Source of the DNA: JAFNAG01 sp963824985
GTDB taxonomy: Bacteria; Acidobacteriota; UBA6911
Assembly (NCBI GenBank): GCA_963824985.1
Contig: CAWGRQ010000026.1
Location: 124,001 to 188,000 of the forward strand
Length of the DNA: 64,000 bases
Reading direction: 5' to 3'
The notes beneath the pieces are model-generated. The model searched no databases, was not told the DNA's origin, and saw only the letters and a program-made list of their open reading frames with translations. Each line of letters begins with the position of its first letter. The stretch's first letter is position 1. Of this stretch, positions 43,490 to 53,343 are shown piece after piece. A program made the translations under genes and the position numbers.

Positions 43490-45140
43490 GTGCCGAAGAT
43501 ACGTTCAGAAGCTGAATTGGAGGAACGCAGGTCGCGAATCTTGTCCGGGCAGAGATCCTGCGAAGCCCGGTATCGCGGTATGCGCGGGCAGCGGCTGTCT
43601 TGCTTCCGCCAACGACGGTCTGGTCAAGGCGTTTGAGGCAGAAGTCAAAAGAAAGGGTCTGGAGACAGCGGTCGACATCAGGGCAACCGGTTGCCACGGC
43701 CTTTGCGAAAAAGGGCCGGCGACAGTGATCTACCCCGAGGGAATCTGCTACTTGGAAGTATCGCCCGTGGATGTCCCCGAGATCGTCTCTGAGACTGTGC
43801 TGGGAAAGAAGGTCCTCGAGCGCCTCCTGTATACCGATCCCCGTACCGGCGAGAAGGCCGCACGCCAATCGCAAATACCCTTTTACAGCAGGCAGCAACG
43901 GCTGCTGCTCGGCAACGGCACCAGGATTGACCCCCGAAGCATCGATGACTACCTGGCTGTTGGCGGCTATGCCGCTCTGTCCAAAGCCCTGTTCGAGATG
44001 AGCCCGGAGCAGGTTCTGGCAGAGATAAAAAAAGCGAACCTGCGCGGCCGCGGCGGCGGTGGCTTCCCCGCCGGGTCGAAGTGGGAAACCGCCCGCAATG
44101 CCCCCGGAGATGGGAAGTACGTGATCGTCAATGCCCATGAAGGCGAGTTGGGAGCGTTCAAGGATCGGGCCCTTTTCACGGGAAACCCGCACCTGGTGCT
44201 GGAAGGTCTGATCATCGGCGCCTATGCCATCGGGTCGCATCGGGGTTTCATTTACACCCGTCACGACAATCCGCGACTCAGGGAGAATATCGACCTTGCC
44301 CTGGCGAAGGCGGAGGAATACGGGTTCCTGGGCGAGAACATCCTCGGTTCCGGTTTCGACTTCAAGGTCGAGGTGCATCTTGATGTCGGCATATTCGTTT
44401 CCGGCGAATCCAGCGCGTTGATGAGGTCCATCGAAGGAAAGAACCCGGAGCCAAGAGCCAAGTACATACGCACTTCGGTCCGCGGAATCTGGGACAAGCC
44501 GAGCAACCTGAACAACGTGGAAACGTGGGCCAACGTGCCCCAGATCGTCAGCCGCGGCTCCGAATGGTATTGCAGCATCGGGACCGCCGGCAGCAAGGGA
44601 ACGAAACTGGTATCGTTATCGGGCAATATCGTGAATACGGGAGTCGCGGAAGTCCCGTTCGGGACCACGATCAGGGAGATTGTCTACGACATCGGCGGCG
44701 GAATTCCAAACGGGAAACGGCTCAAGGCGGTCCACTTCGGGGGACCGATGGGAGGTGCCATTCCCGAGAGTCTCGTCGACACCCCGTTGGACTTCGACGA
44801 GCTGGCGAAGCTGGGGGCCGCCATAGGGGCGGGCAGCATGCTGGTGTTGGACGAGGACAGCAGGATGGTGGACATTGCCCGGTACTTCCTCAACTTCCTC
44901 TCCGAGGAGTCCTGCGGGAAATGCGTGCCGTGTCGCGAAGGCCTCAGGCAGCTGCTGAAGGTTGTGACGCGGGTGAGCGAGGGAAGCGGCAGGAAAGGCG
45001 ATATGGAGCTGATGGAGGAGATCGCCGAAGTTGCCGGAGCGGCGTCCTTGTGCGCCCTGGGCAAAACAGCTTCCGACCCGCTGCTGAGTACTCTTCGGTA
45101 CTTCAGAGATGAGTGCGAAGCACTGATCCGGCAGCCATGA
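43490..45140 (+). CDS. bamH: NuoF/HndC-like NADH-binding subunit BamH, with a one-base frameshift near the N-terminus
   Basis: The FMN/NAD(H)-binding subunit, about 549 residues after correction. The GTG at 43490 follows AGGGGA and reads VPKIRSEAELEERRSRILSG. One extra base at about 43550-43553 then shifts the frame; the next frame continues exactly as expected ('DPAKPGIAVCAGSGCLASANDG'). Without correction only the ATG at 43725 onward would be translated. The N-terminal thioredoxin-like [2Fe-2S] domain has 'CAGSGC' and 'CHGLC'. The core has the NADH/FMN motifs 'GRGGGGFPAGSKWE' and 'NAHEGELGAFKDR', and the cluster site 'SCGKCVPCREG'. The C-terminal ferredoxin domain of some homologues is absent. 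BamH would exchange electrons with NAD(H) in the Bam complex. Confidence 0.88.
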
Positions 45141-45171
45141 CGCCCTGTATGAAAAGAGGGAGCATGATCGA

Positions 45172-45762
45172 ATGAGCGATATCGTCCTGCAGATAGACGG
45201 AAGAGCGGTCAAGTCAGAGAAAGGGATGACGGTGCTGGAAGCGGCCCGGAGCGCCGGCATTTCCATTCCCACGCTCTGCCACCACGAGCAACTGGAGCCT
45301 TACGGCGGGTGCCGGCTCTGTACGGTGGAAGCGGAGGCCCGTGGTTCGACGAAACTCGTCGCTGCGTGCCTTTACCCGGTGGAGCAGGATCTGATCGTTA
45401 GAACGAGGTCGAAGAAGGTAGACAGGATCCGCAAGCTGATTCTGGAGCTTCTGCTTGCGCACGCGCCGCTGTCGGAAGAACTGAAGCGTCTGGCCGGCGA
45501 GTATGGGGCAGACAGGAACCGCTTTGAGAGCGAACCGTCGTTCTGCATTCTTTGCAGCTTGTGTGAGAGATACTGTGCCGAGGTGAAGGGGAAGCATGCC
45601 GTCGGGCTCATCAACAGCGGAGCAAGTCGGGAGATATGTTTCATTCCGGAAATCGCGGCGAAGGAGTGCGGCAGCTGCATGGAGTGTTTCCCGCTTTGCC
45701 CGACATCCTATCTGCAGGCCGCGTTCGTACTCGTCGAGGGCCTGATGTCCCACCAGTGCTGA
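45172..45762 (+). CDS. bamI: NuoG-N-terminus-like iron-sulfur subunit BamI
   Basis: A 196-residue protein. The N-terminal [2Fe-2S] ferredoxin domain has 'CHHEQLEPYGGCRLC' (about 37-51) and the fourth cysteine in 'VAACLYP'. A NADH-dehydrogenase-G-type helical segment follows, then two [4Fe-4S] motifs, 'CILCSLCERYC' (about 126-136) and 'CGSCMECFPLCPTSYL' (about 166-181). The layout matches BamI, which completes the NADH-oxidising module with BamG and BamH. It starts 31 bases after bamH and is the last gene of the reductase operon before a 237-base gap. Confidence 0.9.
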   Translation: MSDIVLQIDGRAVKSEKGMTVLEAARSAGISIPTLCHHEQLEPYGGCRLCTVEAEARGSTKLVAACLYPVEQDLIVRTRSKKVDRIRKLILELLLAHAPLSEELKRLAGEYGADRNRFESEPSFCILCSLCERYCAEVKGKHAVGLINSGASREICFIPEIAAKECGSCMECFPLCPTSYLQAAFVLVEGLMSHQC

Positions 45763-45999
45763 AGCGGTGAAACGGGGTCGGACCGGCCTGCGATGAGATG
45801 AACGGACCGGGAATCATCGTCGCCAGCTCGCCGTGTGTTTTCTGCGCTTCTTCCCGGTTCGGTTATGGAAGCAGTCGTGCTATGATGCCGGTGCTGTAAG
45901 AGCAATCCGCTTCCATCAGGCTGCGTGCCTTATAAGTCCGCGAGGAGCCTGCGGTTCATACCCCTCGCGCTCCGACTGATTCTAACCGAAAGGAGTCTA

Positions 46000-47964
46000 A
46001 TGATGATCGTCGGTGTGATTGGCTCCGGATCCATCGGACCCGACCTTGCGTACGGTTTCATATCAGCACTCGGCGAGCGGGGGAAGGTCTATCTCGTCGA
46101 TATCAGACAGGATGCGCTCGACGCCGGCGTGAAGCGCATCAAAGGCTATATCGCGAAAGGGTTGGCGGCCGGGAAAATAACCCAGAAGGCCGCCAAGGCT
46201 GCCGAAAGCGCATTCCTACCTACCTTGCAGCTCAAGGAGCTTGCGGCTTGCGGCTATGTCCTCGAGGCGGCCACCGAAGACCTCCGGATCAAGCGTACGA
46301 TCCTGAAGGAGATCGAGGAAATCGTCCGTCCCGATTGCCTGATCGGCTTTGCGACATCGGGCATACCGCGGGCCCGAATCGCAGCAGAATCGCTGCACCC
46401 GGAGCGCTGCTTCGTCAATCACCCGTTCTTCCCGGCCTGGCGCAGTCTTCCCATGGAGGTTGTACTGTCCGGCGACCAGGCCTTGGGAGACCGGATGCTG
46501 GAGACGCTCCGGAAGCTGGGGAAGGTGCCGATCGTCACTGCCGATGTTCCCTGTTTTGCAGCCGACGACATCTTTTGCAACTACTGCTCCGAAGCGGTGC
46601 GGATCGTGGAGGAAGGGCTCGCAACGCCGGCGCAGGTTGACAAGATCGTCGACAACGCGATCGGCGGCGGCGGGCCGTTCAGGGTCATCGACCTGACCAA
46701 CAGCAGCCTGCTGCTGGCACATTGCCAGTTGCTGATGCAGGAAGGACCCACCGGCACCGAATGGTTCGCTCCTTCGCCCCGGTTGTACAGCCAGGGGACC
46801 GCCCCCTGGCACGACCCCAGGAACCCGGGCGACCCGAGTCATGACGCCACGCTCGCCGGAATTGTTCTCGATCGAATTCTGGCGGTGCTGCTTTCCAGAA
46901 CCCGCTTCGTCGTCGACAACGGGATCTGTGATCCTACCGAGATCAACTGGCTCACAACCACCGCACTCGGGTTCCGGAAAGGACTGCTGGATATCGCGGA
47001 AGATCTCGGCGCCGAACGGGTGTACGAGCTCTGCTCCCGGTATGCCGCTGCCCGCGGGGGTTTCGAAATCCCGAAAAGCATTCTCAAGAAAGATCTCCCT
47101 CCCTTCTATCGAAATATCCAATTGGTACAGGAGGGTCCGATTGCGGTGGTAACCGTAAGACGTCCCGAAGTCAGAAATGCGCTGAATGAGCGCACCATCG
47201 ATGAACTCGAGGCCGTGTGCGCGAGAATCGCCTCGGATGACAACGTGAAAGGAGTCGTGCTGACCGGGTACGGCGGCGCCCTTGCGGGAGCCGACATCAA
47301 TGAGCTGGCCGCATTGAAGACTCCGGAAGAGGCCGAAGCCAAATCGCGCCGCGGGCAGGAAGTTCTGGACCGGATCGCGGCACTGCACAAGCCGGTAGTC
47401 GCGGCGGTGGACGGGCCGGTGCTTGGCGGCGGCGCCGAGCTTGCCATGGCCTGTCATGCGCGGGTCGTCGGATCGGCGCTTATGCTGGGCCAGCCGGAAG
47501 TGAATCTCGGGATCATCCCCGGCTACGGAGGGACTCAACGGCTGCCGAGAATTATCGGCCTCGAGCGCGCGCTGGACCTGCTGCGCACCGGGCGAACCGT
47601 CGGCGCCGGGGAAGCGCGCCAGCTGGGATGGGCGGAAGCCGGTCCCGCGGAGGACATCGTCGCGGCGGCCAAGGATCTGATATCCCGGCACCTGGCCGGA
47701 GAGATCAGGCTGGCGCCGGTTTCCCCGGATCCGATCGCCGTGCCCGAAGACTTGCCGAAGGTCGACCTTGGCCATCATTCCCTCGCGGTGGACGCCATCC
47801 TTGTCTCTGCGATGCGCGAAGGGCTCACCAAGCCGCTGGCTGAGGGATTGAAGATCGAAGCGGCCGGATTCGTGCGCTGCAAACAGACGGTTGATTACGA
47901 CATCGGCATGAAGAACTTCATCCAGAATGGCCCGAGAGTGCCGGCGGCCTTTCTGCACGAGTGA
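46000..47964 (+). CDS. Bifunctional 3-hydroxyacyl-CoA dehydrogenase / enoyl-CoA hydratase, reversed domain order
   Basis: A 654-residue fusion. The N-terminal dehydrogenase (about 1-370) has the NAD motif 'GVIGSGSIGPDLAYGF' and 'NHPFFPAW'. The C-terminal crotonase domain (about 375-654) has the oxyanion-hole blocks 'LAGADINELAAL' and 'GPVLGGGAELAMACH' and the catalytic region 'GQPEVNLGIIPGYGGTQRLPR'. FadB-type proteins have the hydratase first; here it is last, as in archaeal crotonyl-CoA hydratase/3-hydroxybutyryl-CoA dehydrogenases. AGGAG at 45991-45995 supports ATG 46000 or 46003. Next to bamI and a thiolase, it probably oxidises 3-hydroxypimelyl-CoA or later beta-oxidation intermediates. 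Confidence 0.88.
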   Translation: MMIVGVIGSGSIGPDLAYGFISALGERGKVYLVDIRQDALDAGVKRIKGYIAKGLAAGKITQKAAKAAESAFLPTLQLKELAACGYVLEAATEDLRIKRTILKEIEEIVRPDCLIGFATSGIPRARIAAESLHPERCFVNHPFFPAWRSLPMEVVLSGDQALGDRMLETLRKLGKVPIVTADVPCFAADDIFCNYCSEAVRIVEEGLATPAQVDKIVDNAIGGGGPFRVIDLTNSSLLLAHCQLLMQEGPTGTEWFAPSPRLYSQGTAPWHDPRNPGDPSHDATLAGIVLDRILAVLLSRTRFVVDNGICDPTEINWLTTTALGFRKGLLDIAEDLGAERVYELCSRYAAARGGFEIPKSILKKDLPPFYRNIQLVQEGPIAVVTVRRPEVRNALNERTIDELEAVCARIASDDNVKGVVLTGYGGALAGADINELAALKTPEEAEAKSRRGQEVLDRIAALHKPVVAAVDGPVLGGGAELAMACHARVVGSALMLGQPEVNLGIIPGYGGTQRLPRIIGLERALDLLRTGRTVGAGEARQLGWAEAGPAEDIVAAAKDLISRHLAGEIRLAPVSPDPIAVPEDLPKVDLGHHSLAVDAILVSAMREGLTKPLAEGLKIEAAGFVRCKQTVDYDIGMKNFIQNGPRVPAAFLHE

Positions 47965-47978
47965 TCGGGAGGGACAAG

Positions 47979-49265
47979 ATGGGCAAGAACAATTCCATTG
48001 TCATCCTCGATGGCGGGCGCCGCACCCCACGGGCGGATATCCTGGTGGAGAACAGGAGGCCCGGGCTCTTCTCGCGCTTTTCGACGACGCAGCTCGGCGG
48101 CATGGCCATCCGGGCAACGCTCGATCACACATCTGTCGACAAAGCCCTGATCGGACACGTGGTGATGGGCATGGCCGACAAGAGCCACCGCGATTCGATC
48201 TATGCAGCGCAGGGCATGCGGTGGCGGGCCGGCCTGCCGAACGATGTTCCGGCCCTGACCGTCGCGAGGATCTGCGGCAGCGGCGTCGAGGCGATCGCGG
48301 TGGCGTCGGAGATCATGGTGGCAGGATTGCGACATGACGAGGCACGGCCATTTTCGGTGGCGGGCGGGGCTGAAAGCATGCAGTACCCATTTCTGCTTTT
48401 CAACTGGCGCGGCCACAAGGTAGGAGAGGCCGTGCAGAAGTATGGTCCGCTCGACTTGCGAGGGCTGCCGCCCGGGACGCAGTTGCAGGACGCGCTGCTG
48501 ATGTCGTTGTACGATCCTTCGGCCCGGATGTCTATGGCCAATACGGCCGAAGAACTCGGCAGGCGCTACGGCATAACACGCCGGCAGGCCGACGAGTTCG
48601 GCCATCGCTCCCACAAAAACGCCCGTAAAGCTCGGGACGCGGGATGGTTTGACGAGGAGATCGAGCCCGTCTCCGTTCAGGAGGATGGCGTCAGCAGGCA
48701 GATCGTCGTAAAGCACGACACGCATGTGCTGGACGACGCCAGCATGGAGAAGATGGCGGGCCTCAGGCCTGCGTTCGAACCCGGCGGCATCATCACCGCC
48801 GGGAACGCCAGCGCCGTCGTGGACGGCGCCGCCGCCATGATTCTCGGCAAAGAATCGGATGCCGCAGAGCACAGCCTGAAGCCCCTCGCGCGGATTCTGG
48901 GACTGGGTGTCGCAGCCTGCGACCCGGAAATCATGGGTTGGGGACCGGTGCCCGCAACCCGCAGCGCCCTGGCACGTGCCGGCATCAAGGGGAGCGATCT
49001 CGACCACATCGAGCTTAACGAAGCCTTCGCCCCTCAGGCGCTGGCATGCATCGCCGATTTCGAAAAGATGGGAATCGATCCCGAAAAAGTCAATCCGATG
49101 GGCAATGCGATCGCTTTGGGGCACCCTCTCGGTGCGACAGGAGCGGTCCTCACGCTGACGTGCGCCTATTCCCTGCGCCGTACCGGGAAACGGTATGGCC
49201 TCGTGACCATGTGCATCGGAGGCGGCCAGGGCATCGCAATCGTGCTCGAGTCCATCCACGATTGA
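47979..49265 (+). CDS. Acetyl-CoA acyltransferase (thiolase, FadI/AtoB-like)
   Basis: A 428-residue classical thiolase. The nucleophilic cysteine is in 'VARICGSGVEAI' (about residue 96), the catalytic His in 'GNAIALGHPLGATGAV' and the second cysteine in 'VTMCIGGGQGIA', so all active-site residues are present. The ATG at 47979 follows GGGAGGG, and the gene is 14 bases after the fusion enzyme, clearly the same operon. It should cleave 3-oxopimelyl-CoA to glutaryl-CoA and acetyl-CoA, or shorter 3-oxoacyl-CoAs, at the end of the benzoyl-CoA route (pathway inference). Confidence 0.9.
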   Translation: MGKNNSIVILDGGRRTPRADILVENRRPGLFSRFSTTQLGGMAIRATLDHTSVDKALIGHVVMGMADKSHRDSIYAAQGMRWRAGLPNDVPALTVARICGSGVEAIAVASEIMVAGLRHDEARPFSVAGGAESMQYPFLLFNWRGHKVGEAVQKYGPLDLRGLPPGTQLQDALLMSLYDPSARMSMANTAEELGRRYGITRRQADEFGHRSHKNARKARDAGWFDEEIEPVSVQEDGVSRQIVVKHDTHVLDDASMEKMAGLRPAFEPGGIITAGNASAVVDGAAAMILGKESDAAEHSLKPLARILGLGVAACDPEIMGWGPVPATRSALARAGIKGSDLDHIELNEAFAPQALACIADFEKMGIDPEKVNPMGNAIALGHPLGATGAVLTLTCAYSLRRTGKRYGLVTMCIGGGQGIAIVLESIHD

Positions 49266-49329
49266 GCGATGGGAAATATGGCAACTAACGCTGGCGGAGC
49301 GATCCGCCTGCCGCTGACCGAAATGGGAT

Positions 49330-49367
49330 CCACGAAATGCACGAATCTCTTTTCGTGTATTTCGCGG
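49330..49367. terminator. Hairpin between convergent genes, possible bidirectional terminator
   Basis: CCACGAAATGCACGAA (49330-49345) and TTCGTGTATTTCGCGG (49352-49367) form a 16-base stem with two imperfect pairs and a 6-base loop. It lies between the thiolase (plus) and the molybdenum hydroxylase (minus) stops. It resembles another common dispersed repeat type (CACGAAA/TTTCGTG). Confidence 0.45.
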
Positions 49368-49473
49368 TTCCGAGCCGCTTTTGCCTGGGTCACTATTATC
49401 TCTGAAATTCGATCACCTTCGGCGCCGAATGCTTCCCGCCAATCCCAGTTGAGAAGCCATGGTCACCGGCTTG

Positions 49474-52311
49474 CTAAAGCCCCGGTTTATGGGGATTCCC
49501 CGCAGAAGCAATCGGGCCTGCAGTCCCGGCCGGCGGCCGTTTCTTCAGTTCCGCGAGGACTTTTTCCGCACTGATGGGTAGTTCCTTGATCTGGATCCCG
49601 ATGGCATCGTAGATGGCGTTGGCTATGGCCCCGATGACAGGCAATGTCGCTCCTTCGCCCACTTCCTTGGCGCCGAACGGTCCCTGCGGCTCATAGGAAT
49701 CGACCGTGCTGCTCTCGATCGGCGGCACGTCCTTCGCCGTCGGAATAAGATAGTCGTGCAGATTGGGGTTGAGGATTGCCCCCTTGTCGTTGAACAGCAT
49801 CTCCTCAAGCAGCGTTTCACCCAGCATCATGGCGATGGCTCCTTCGGCCTGCCCCTCGACTGCCATCGGGTTGATAGGAGTGCCGACATCATGCGCATCC
49901 GTAAACTTGACCACCTTCACCTGTCCGGTTTCCGTATCCACCTCCACCTCGCAGACACAGGCAACAAACGAATATGCGGGTGAAGTTCCCACGGTAGCGC
50001 CCTTGAAGTCTCCTCCCAGCCCTTCGGGCGGTGAGTAATAGCCGCGGCCGATGAGCGGGCCGCTTTCAGAGAAACACCGGGCCGCAACCTCGTGCCACGC
50101 AAGCCCATGGTTGGCATGTTCCGCATCCATCACGCGGTTTCCGCGAACGAGAATGCGCTCGAGGGGAATCCCCAGCATACGGGCGGCCATCTCCGCGATT
50201 TGCCGCCGGATGTCCTCGGCGGCGTGCCGGCTTGCGTTGCCCCCCATCAAAGTCACGCGCGAGGAGTATGAGCCGAATCCCAAAGGCGTCAGGTCTGTAT
50301 CGGCGTAGATGACCTTGATCCGGTCGAAGGATATTCCCATCGTCTCAGCGGCGATTTGGGACAGCACGGTCGCCGATCCCTGGCCGATGTCGGTTTCCCC
50401 CGTGTACAGCGTTGCCGTGTGGCCATCTTCGGAAACCTTGATCATAGCGTTGGAATGCGGGAATTTAGAGCGATAGATCGGGTAGGCGGCCCCGCTCACA
50501 AACCCGCCGCAGCCGACGCCGATCCCCTTTCCGAACGGAAGCTTGCCCCATTTGTCATCCCAGCCGCTCGCCTTGCGGACCCGGTGCAGGCAGGCTTTGA
50601 GTTCACACGAGCCAATGTCGAGGCTGTTCACGGTGCGCGTGCCGGGCTCCATTGCATTTTTCAGACGCACGTCGATGGGATCGAGGCCCAGTTCCATCGC
50701 CATCCTGGTCATCAGGCTCTCGAAAGCGAACCGCGGATGCGGGCAACCGTGGCCGCGCATGGCGCCGCACGCGGGCAGGTTTGTGTTCACCCGGAAGCCG
50801 TCGTATTTGTAGTTGGGAATCTTATACAGTGTGGGCACCATGGCTCCCGAGTAATAGGCTGCCACAACACCGAAGGAACTGTATGCGCCCCCCTCGAGAA
50901 TCGACTGCTGTTTCACAGCGGTGATGGTGCCGTCCTGTTTCATCCCCATTTTCAACTCAACGATCTGCTTGTGGCGGCCGCGGCAGTGATGGAACATTTC
51001 AGAGCGGGTATACCTCATCTTGACCGGCCGGCCGGTTTTCCGGGAGAGCAGGGACGCACAGATTTCCAGGGGATTGGTTTCGGCCTTGCCGCCGAAACCA
51101 CCGCCGCAGTGTGTGCCGATGACTCGTATGTCCCCCTGAGGTATGTCAAAGAGGCGCGCCAGCTGATAGCGCACGTAGTGAACTACCTGCGTGGATGTAT
51201 AGACGGTAAGCCGCCCCTCCGGAAGCCATTCCGCCGTCGCACAGTGCGGCTCCATGGGGCTCTGATACGTCCGGTTGCCCGTGAAGGTATCGGAGAGCAC
51301 CAGATCCGCTTCCTGAAACCCTTTCTCCACGTCCCCGAATGTCCAGTCGACGCGAGTGTTGATATTCCCGGGGAAATGCTCGTGGACGGTCGGCGCTCCC
51401 TCCTGCAGCGCACGGATCGGATCGAAAACCGCTTCGAGTTCCTCGTACTCGACTTCGATCCTTCGCAACGCCTCCAGGCAGGTAGACTCATCCACCGCAG
51501 CCACGGCGGCGATCGGATCACCCACGTGACGGACCTTCTCCTTGGCCAGAATGTGCTCGTCATAGCGGGCAGGACTGACACCGTACATGGTGTCGGTGAC
51601 GTCTCTGCCGGTCAGAAGCGCCTGGACGCCGGGCAAAGCAACAGCTTTGCTGACATCGATCCTCTTGATCCGCGCATGAGGGAAAGGGGAGCCGAGGATC
51701 TTTCCCCAAAGCATGCCCGGCAGACGGATGTCATCGGCAAACTGCGCCCGGCCGGTAACCTTTTCGAGCGAGTCCTTGCGCGGCAGAGAGGCGCCCACGA
51801 CCGCGTCATTGCCTGCCGGGGATTTCTCAGCTGCGGGCGCGCCAGCGTACTTCCGCCATCTCTGGATTGCCCGGATAATCCCGGCATAGCCGGTGCACCG
51901 GCAGAGTGTTCCGCTGAGAGCTTCCCGGATCTCTTCTTCACCGGGATCCGGATTTCTGTCGACAAGTGCCTTGGCCGTGAGCACCATACCGGGAGTGCAG
52001 AATCCGCACTGAATGGCGCCTTCCGCCACGAAAGCACGTTGCATCGGGTGCAGCATCCCCTCCCGGGAAAGGCCTTCAATGGTTACAATCTCCCGGCCTT
52101 CCGCCTCCATGGCCAGCAGAAGACATGAATTGGCGGGCTGGCCGTCCACCAGGACGGTACAGGCGCCGCAGTCGCCCGCGCCACAACCATGCTTCGTTCC
52201 CGTCAGGCCGATCTGTTCGCGCAAAGCTTCCAGCAATGTAGTGGATCCGTCAGCCAACACGGCATACTGGGTGCCGTTGACAGTGAGTTCGATCATCCGC
52301 TTGCTATTCAT
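49474..52311 (-). CDS. Molybdenum hydroxylase, fused iron-sulfur and molybdopterin subunits (4-hydroxybenzoyl-CoA reductase type)
   Basis: A 945-residue xanthine-oxidase-family protein. Residues 1 to about 155 are the two-cluster [2Fe-2S] subunit ('CGAGDCGACTVLVDG' and 'CGFCTPGM' ... 'CRCTGYAGI'). From about 165 the molybdopterin subunit follows ('GGGFGGKAETNPLEI', 'GAMRGHGCPHPRFA', 'TGETDIGQGSATVL', and the catalytic Glu near the end in 'GAKEVGEG'). These subunits are usually separate genes (HcrC and HcrA). It starts 8 bases inside the end of the FAD subunit gene and shares an operon with oah and had. That context suggests removal of a ring hydroxyl from 4- or 3-hydroxybenzoyl-CoA; other hydroxylase substrates are possible. 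Confidence 0.82.
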   Translation of the reverse strand: MNSKRMIELTVNGTQYAVLADGSTTLLEALREQIGLTGTKHGCGAGDCGACTVLVDGQPANSCLLLAMEAEGREIVTIEGLSREGMLHPMQRAFVAEGAIQCGFCTPGMVLTAKALVDRNPDPGEEEIREALSGTLCRCTGYAGIIRAIQRWRKYAGAPAAEKSPAGNDAVVGASLPRKDSLEKVTGRAQFADDIRLPGMLWGKILGSPFPHARIKRIDVSKAVALPGVQALLTGRDVTDTMYGVSPARYDEHILAKEKVRHVGDPIAAVAAVDESTCLEALRRIEVEYEELEAVFDPIRALQEGAPTVHEHFPGNINTRVDWTFGDVEKGFQEADLVLSDTFTGNRTYQSPMEPHCATAEWLPEGRLTVYTSTQVVHYVRYQLARLFDIPQGDIRVIGTHCGGGFGGKAETNPLEICASLLSRKTGRPVKMRYTRSEMFHHCRGRHKQIVELKMGMKQDGTITAVKQQSILEGGAYSSFGVVAAYYSGAMVPTLYKIPNYKYDGFRVNTNLPACGAMRGHGCPHPRFAFESLMTRMAMELGLDPIDVRLKNAMEPGTRTVNSLDIGSCELKACLHRVRKASGWDDKWGKLPFGKGIGVGCGGFVSGAAYPIYRSKFPHSNAMIKVSEDGHTATLYTGETDIGQGSATVLSQIAAETMGISFDRIKVIYADTDLTPLGFGSYSSRVTLMGGNASRHAAEDIRRQIAEMAARMLGIPLERILVRGNRVMDAEHANHGLAWHEVAARCFSESGPLIGRGYYSPPEGLGGDFKGATVGTSPAYSFVACVCEVEVDTETGQVKVVKFTDAHDVGTPINPMAVEGQAEGAIAMMLGETLLEEMLFNDKGAILNPNLHDYLIPTAKDVPPIESSTVDSYEPQGPFGAKEVGEGATLPVIGAIANAIYDAIGIQIKELPISAEKVLAELKKRPPAGTAGPIASAGNPHKPGL

Positions 52312-53197
52312 GGCCCTCTTGATTGCGGCTGTGACCGTCTCGCGTTCTGCGCCATGCTTCCCGGAGCGCTCGTGCCGTCAAAACTTGAATCAGTTCCCGG
52401 CGATAATCTCCGCTTGCCCTCTGGTCCGTGATCGGCCTGGCTTCCTGGCGGGCGATCTCGGCAGCGGTGGCAATCGCTGCATCATCGATATCTTTCCCCA
52501 CCAGCGACTGGCCGGCTCTCTCCGCAAGCCACGGTGTGGGCGCAACAGCACCCAGAACAATCCGTACCGTCCGGCACCGAAGCTTGTCCATCTCGAGAAA
52601 GGCGGCAACACTGGCTACGGCCAGCGAGTTGGATGCGCGCCGTCTATATTTCTGGTAATTCGCCGCAGCCTGAACGGATTTCAACGGGATCAGAATGCGG
52701 GCGAGCACCTCATGGTCCCGCCGCACCGTCTGACGGTTTCCGGTAAAAAATTCTTTGAGCGGGAGAATCCGACTCCCGTTGCTCCGGCACAACTCGATTT
52801 CGGAACCGAGAGCCATGAGGATGGGAGGAAAGTCGCCGCACGCCACCGCGCTGCAGATATTCCCTCCCACGGTCGCGCGGGCCCGGATCTGAGGCGAGGC
52901 GAACTTCACCACCATTTCCGCCAATTCAGGGAAGTGCATCCGTATGAGTTCGGAGCGCTCGAGAGCGGAAGCACTGCAACCGGCTCCGATGCTCATCCGG
53001 TCGCCCTGCATTTGAATCTCTCTGAGTTCCGGAATATCCAGAATGGACACGACATGGGCAGCCTGGCGAATTCCCGACCAGACGTCCACCAGCAGATCGG
53101 TGCCGCCGGCCAATATTTGTGCGCCGGGCAATTCCTCCACGAGGCGGCAAGCATCTTTCAGGCTGCCCGCACGATGATAGTCAAAGCTGCCGGACAT
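52304..53197 (-). CDS. Molybdenum hydroxylase FAD-binding subunit (XdhB/HcrB-like)
   Basis: A 297-residue FAD subunit. The start at 53197 lies behind GGGAGG. Flavin motifs are 'AQILAGGTDLLVDVWSG' and 'RARATVGGNICSAVACGDFPPILMAL'. Thauera HcrB carries an inserted loop of about 40 residues with a [4Fe-4S] cluster at this point. Here the two strands join directly, so the extra cluster is absent and the protein resembles ordinary xanthine-dehydrogenase or CO-dehydrogenase FAD subunits. It is upstream of, and overlaps, the fused subunit gene. Confidence 0.85.
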   Translation of the reverse strand: MSGSFDYHRAGSLKDACRLVEELPGAQILAGGTDLLVDVWSGIRQAAHVVSILDIPELREIQMQGDRMSIGAGCSASALERSELIRMHFPELAEMVVKFASPQIRARATVGGNICSAVACGDFPPILMALGSEIELCRSNGSRILPLKEFFTGNRQTVRRDHEVLARILIPLKSVQAAANYQKYRRRASNSLAVASVAAFLEMDKLRCRTVRIVLGAVAPTPWLAERAGQSLVGKDIDDAAIATAAEIARQEARPITDQRASGDYRRELIQVLTARALREAWRRTRDGHSRNQEGHE

Positions 53198-53343
53198 CAT
53201 CCTCCCTCTGGCCGCAATGCAGAGTGAACATCTCAGGAAATCAGTGGTCTCCGGCACGACCGGAGACTCTGTGATTCAGCCGGCTGAATAGTTGTCAACG
53301 TTGCCCCGGCCTGCAGCCCGGAGCGGCTCGCCCCGCAAGGCTC

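Noticed and set aside
46216..49259. Long minus-strand frames (46216-47958 and 47895-49259)
   Set aside because: Antisense to the fusion enzyme and thiolase genes, which have complete active sites.
50356..52128. Plus-strand open frame of 590 codons
   Set aside because: Antisense to the molybdenum hydroxylase gene; no motifs.
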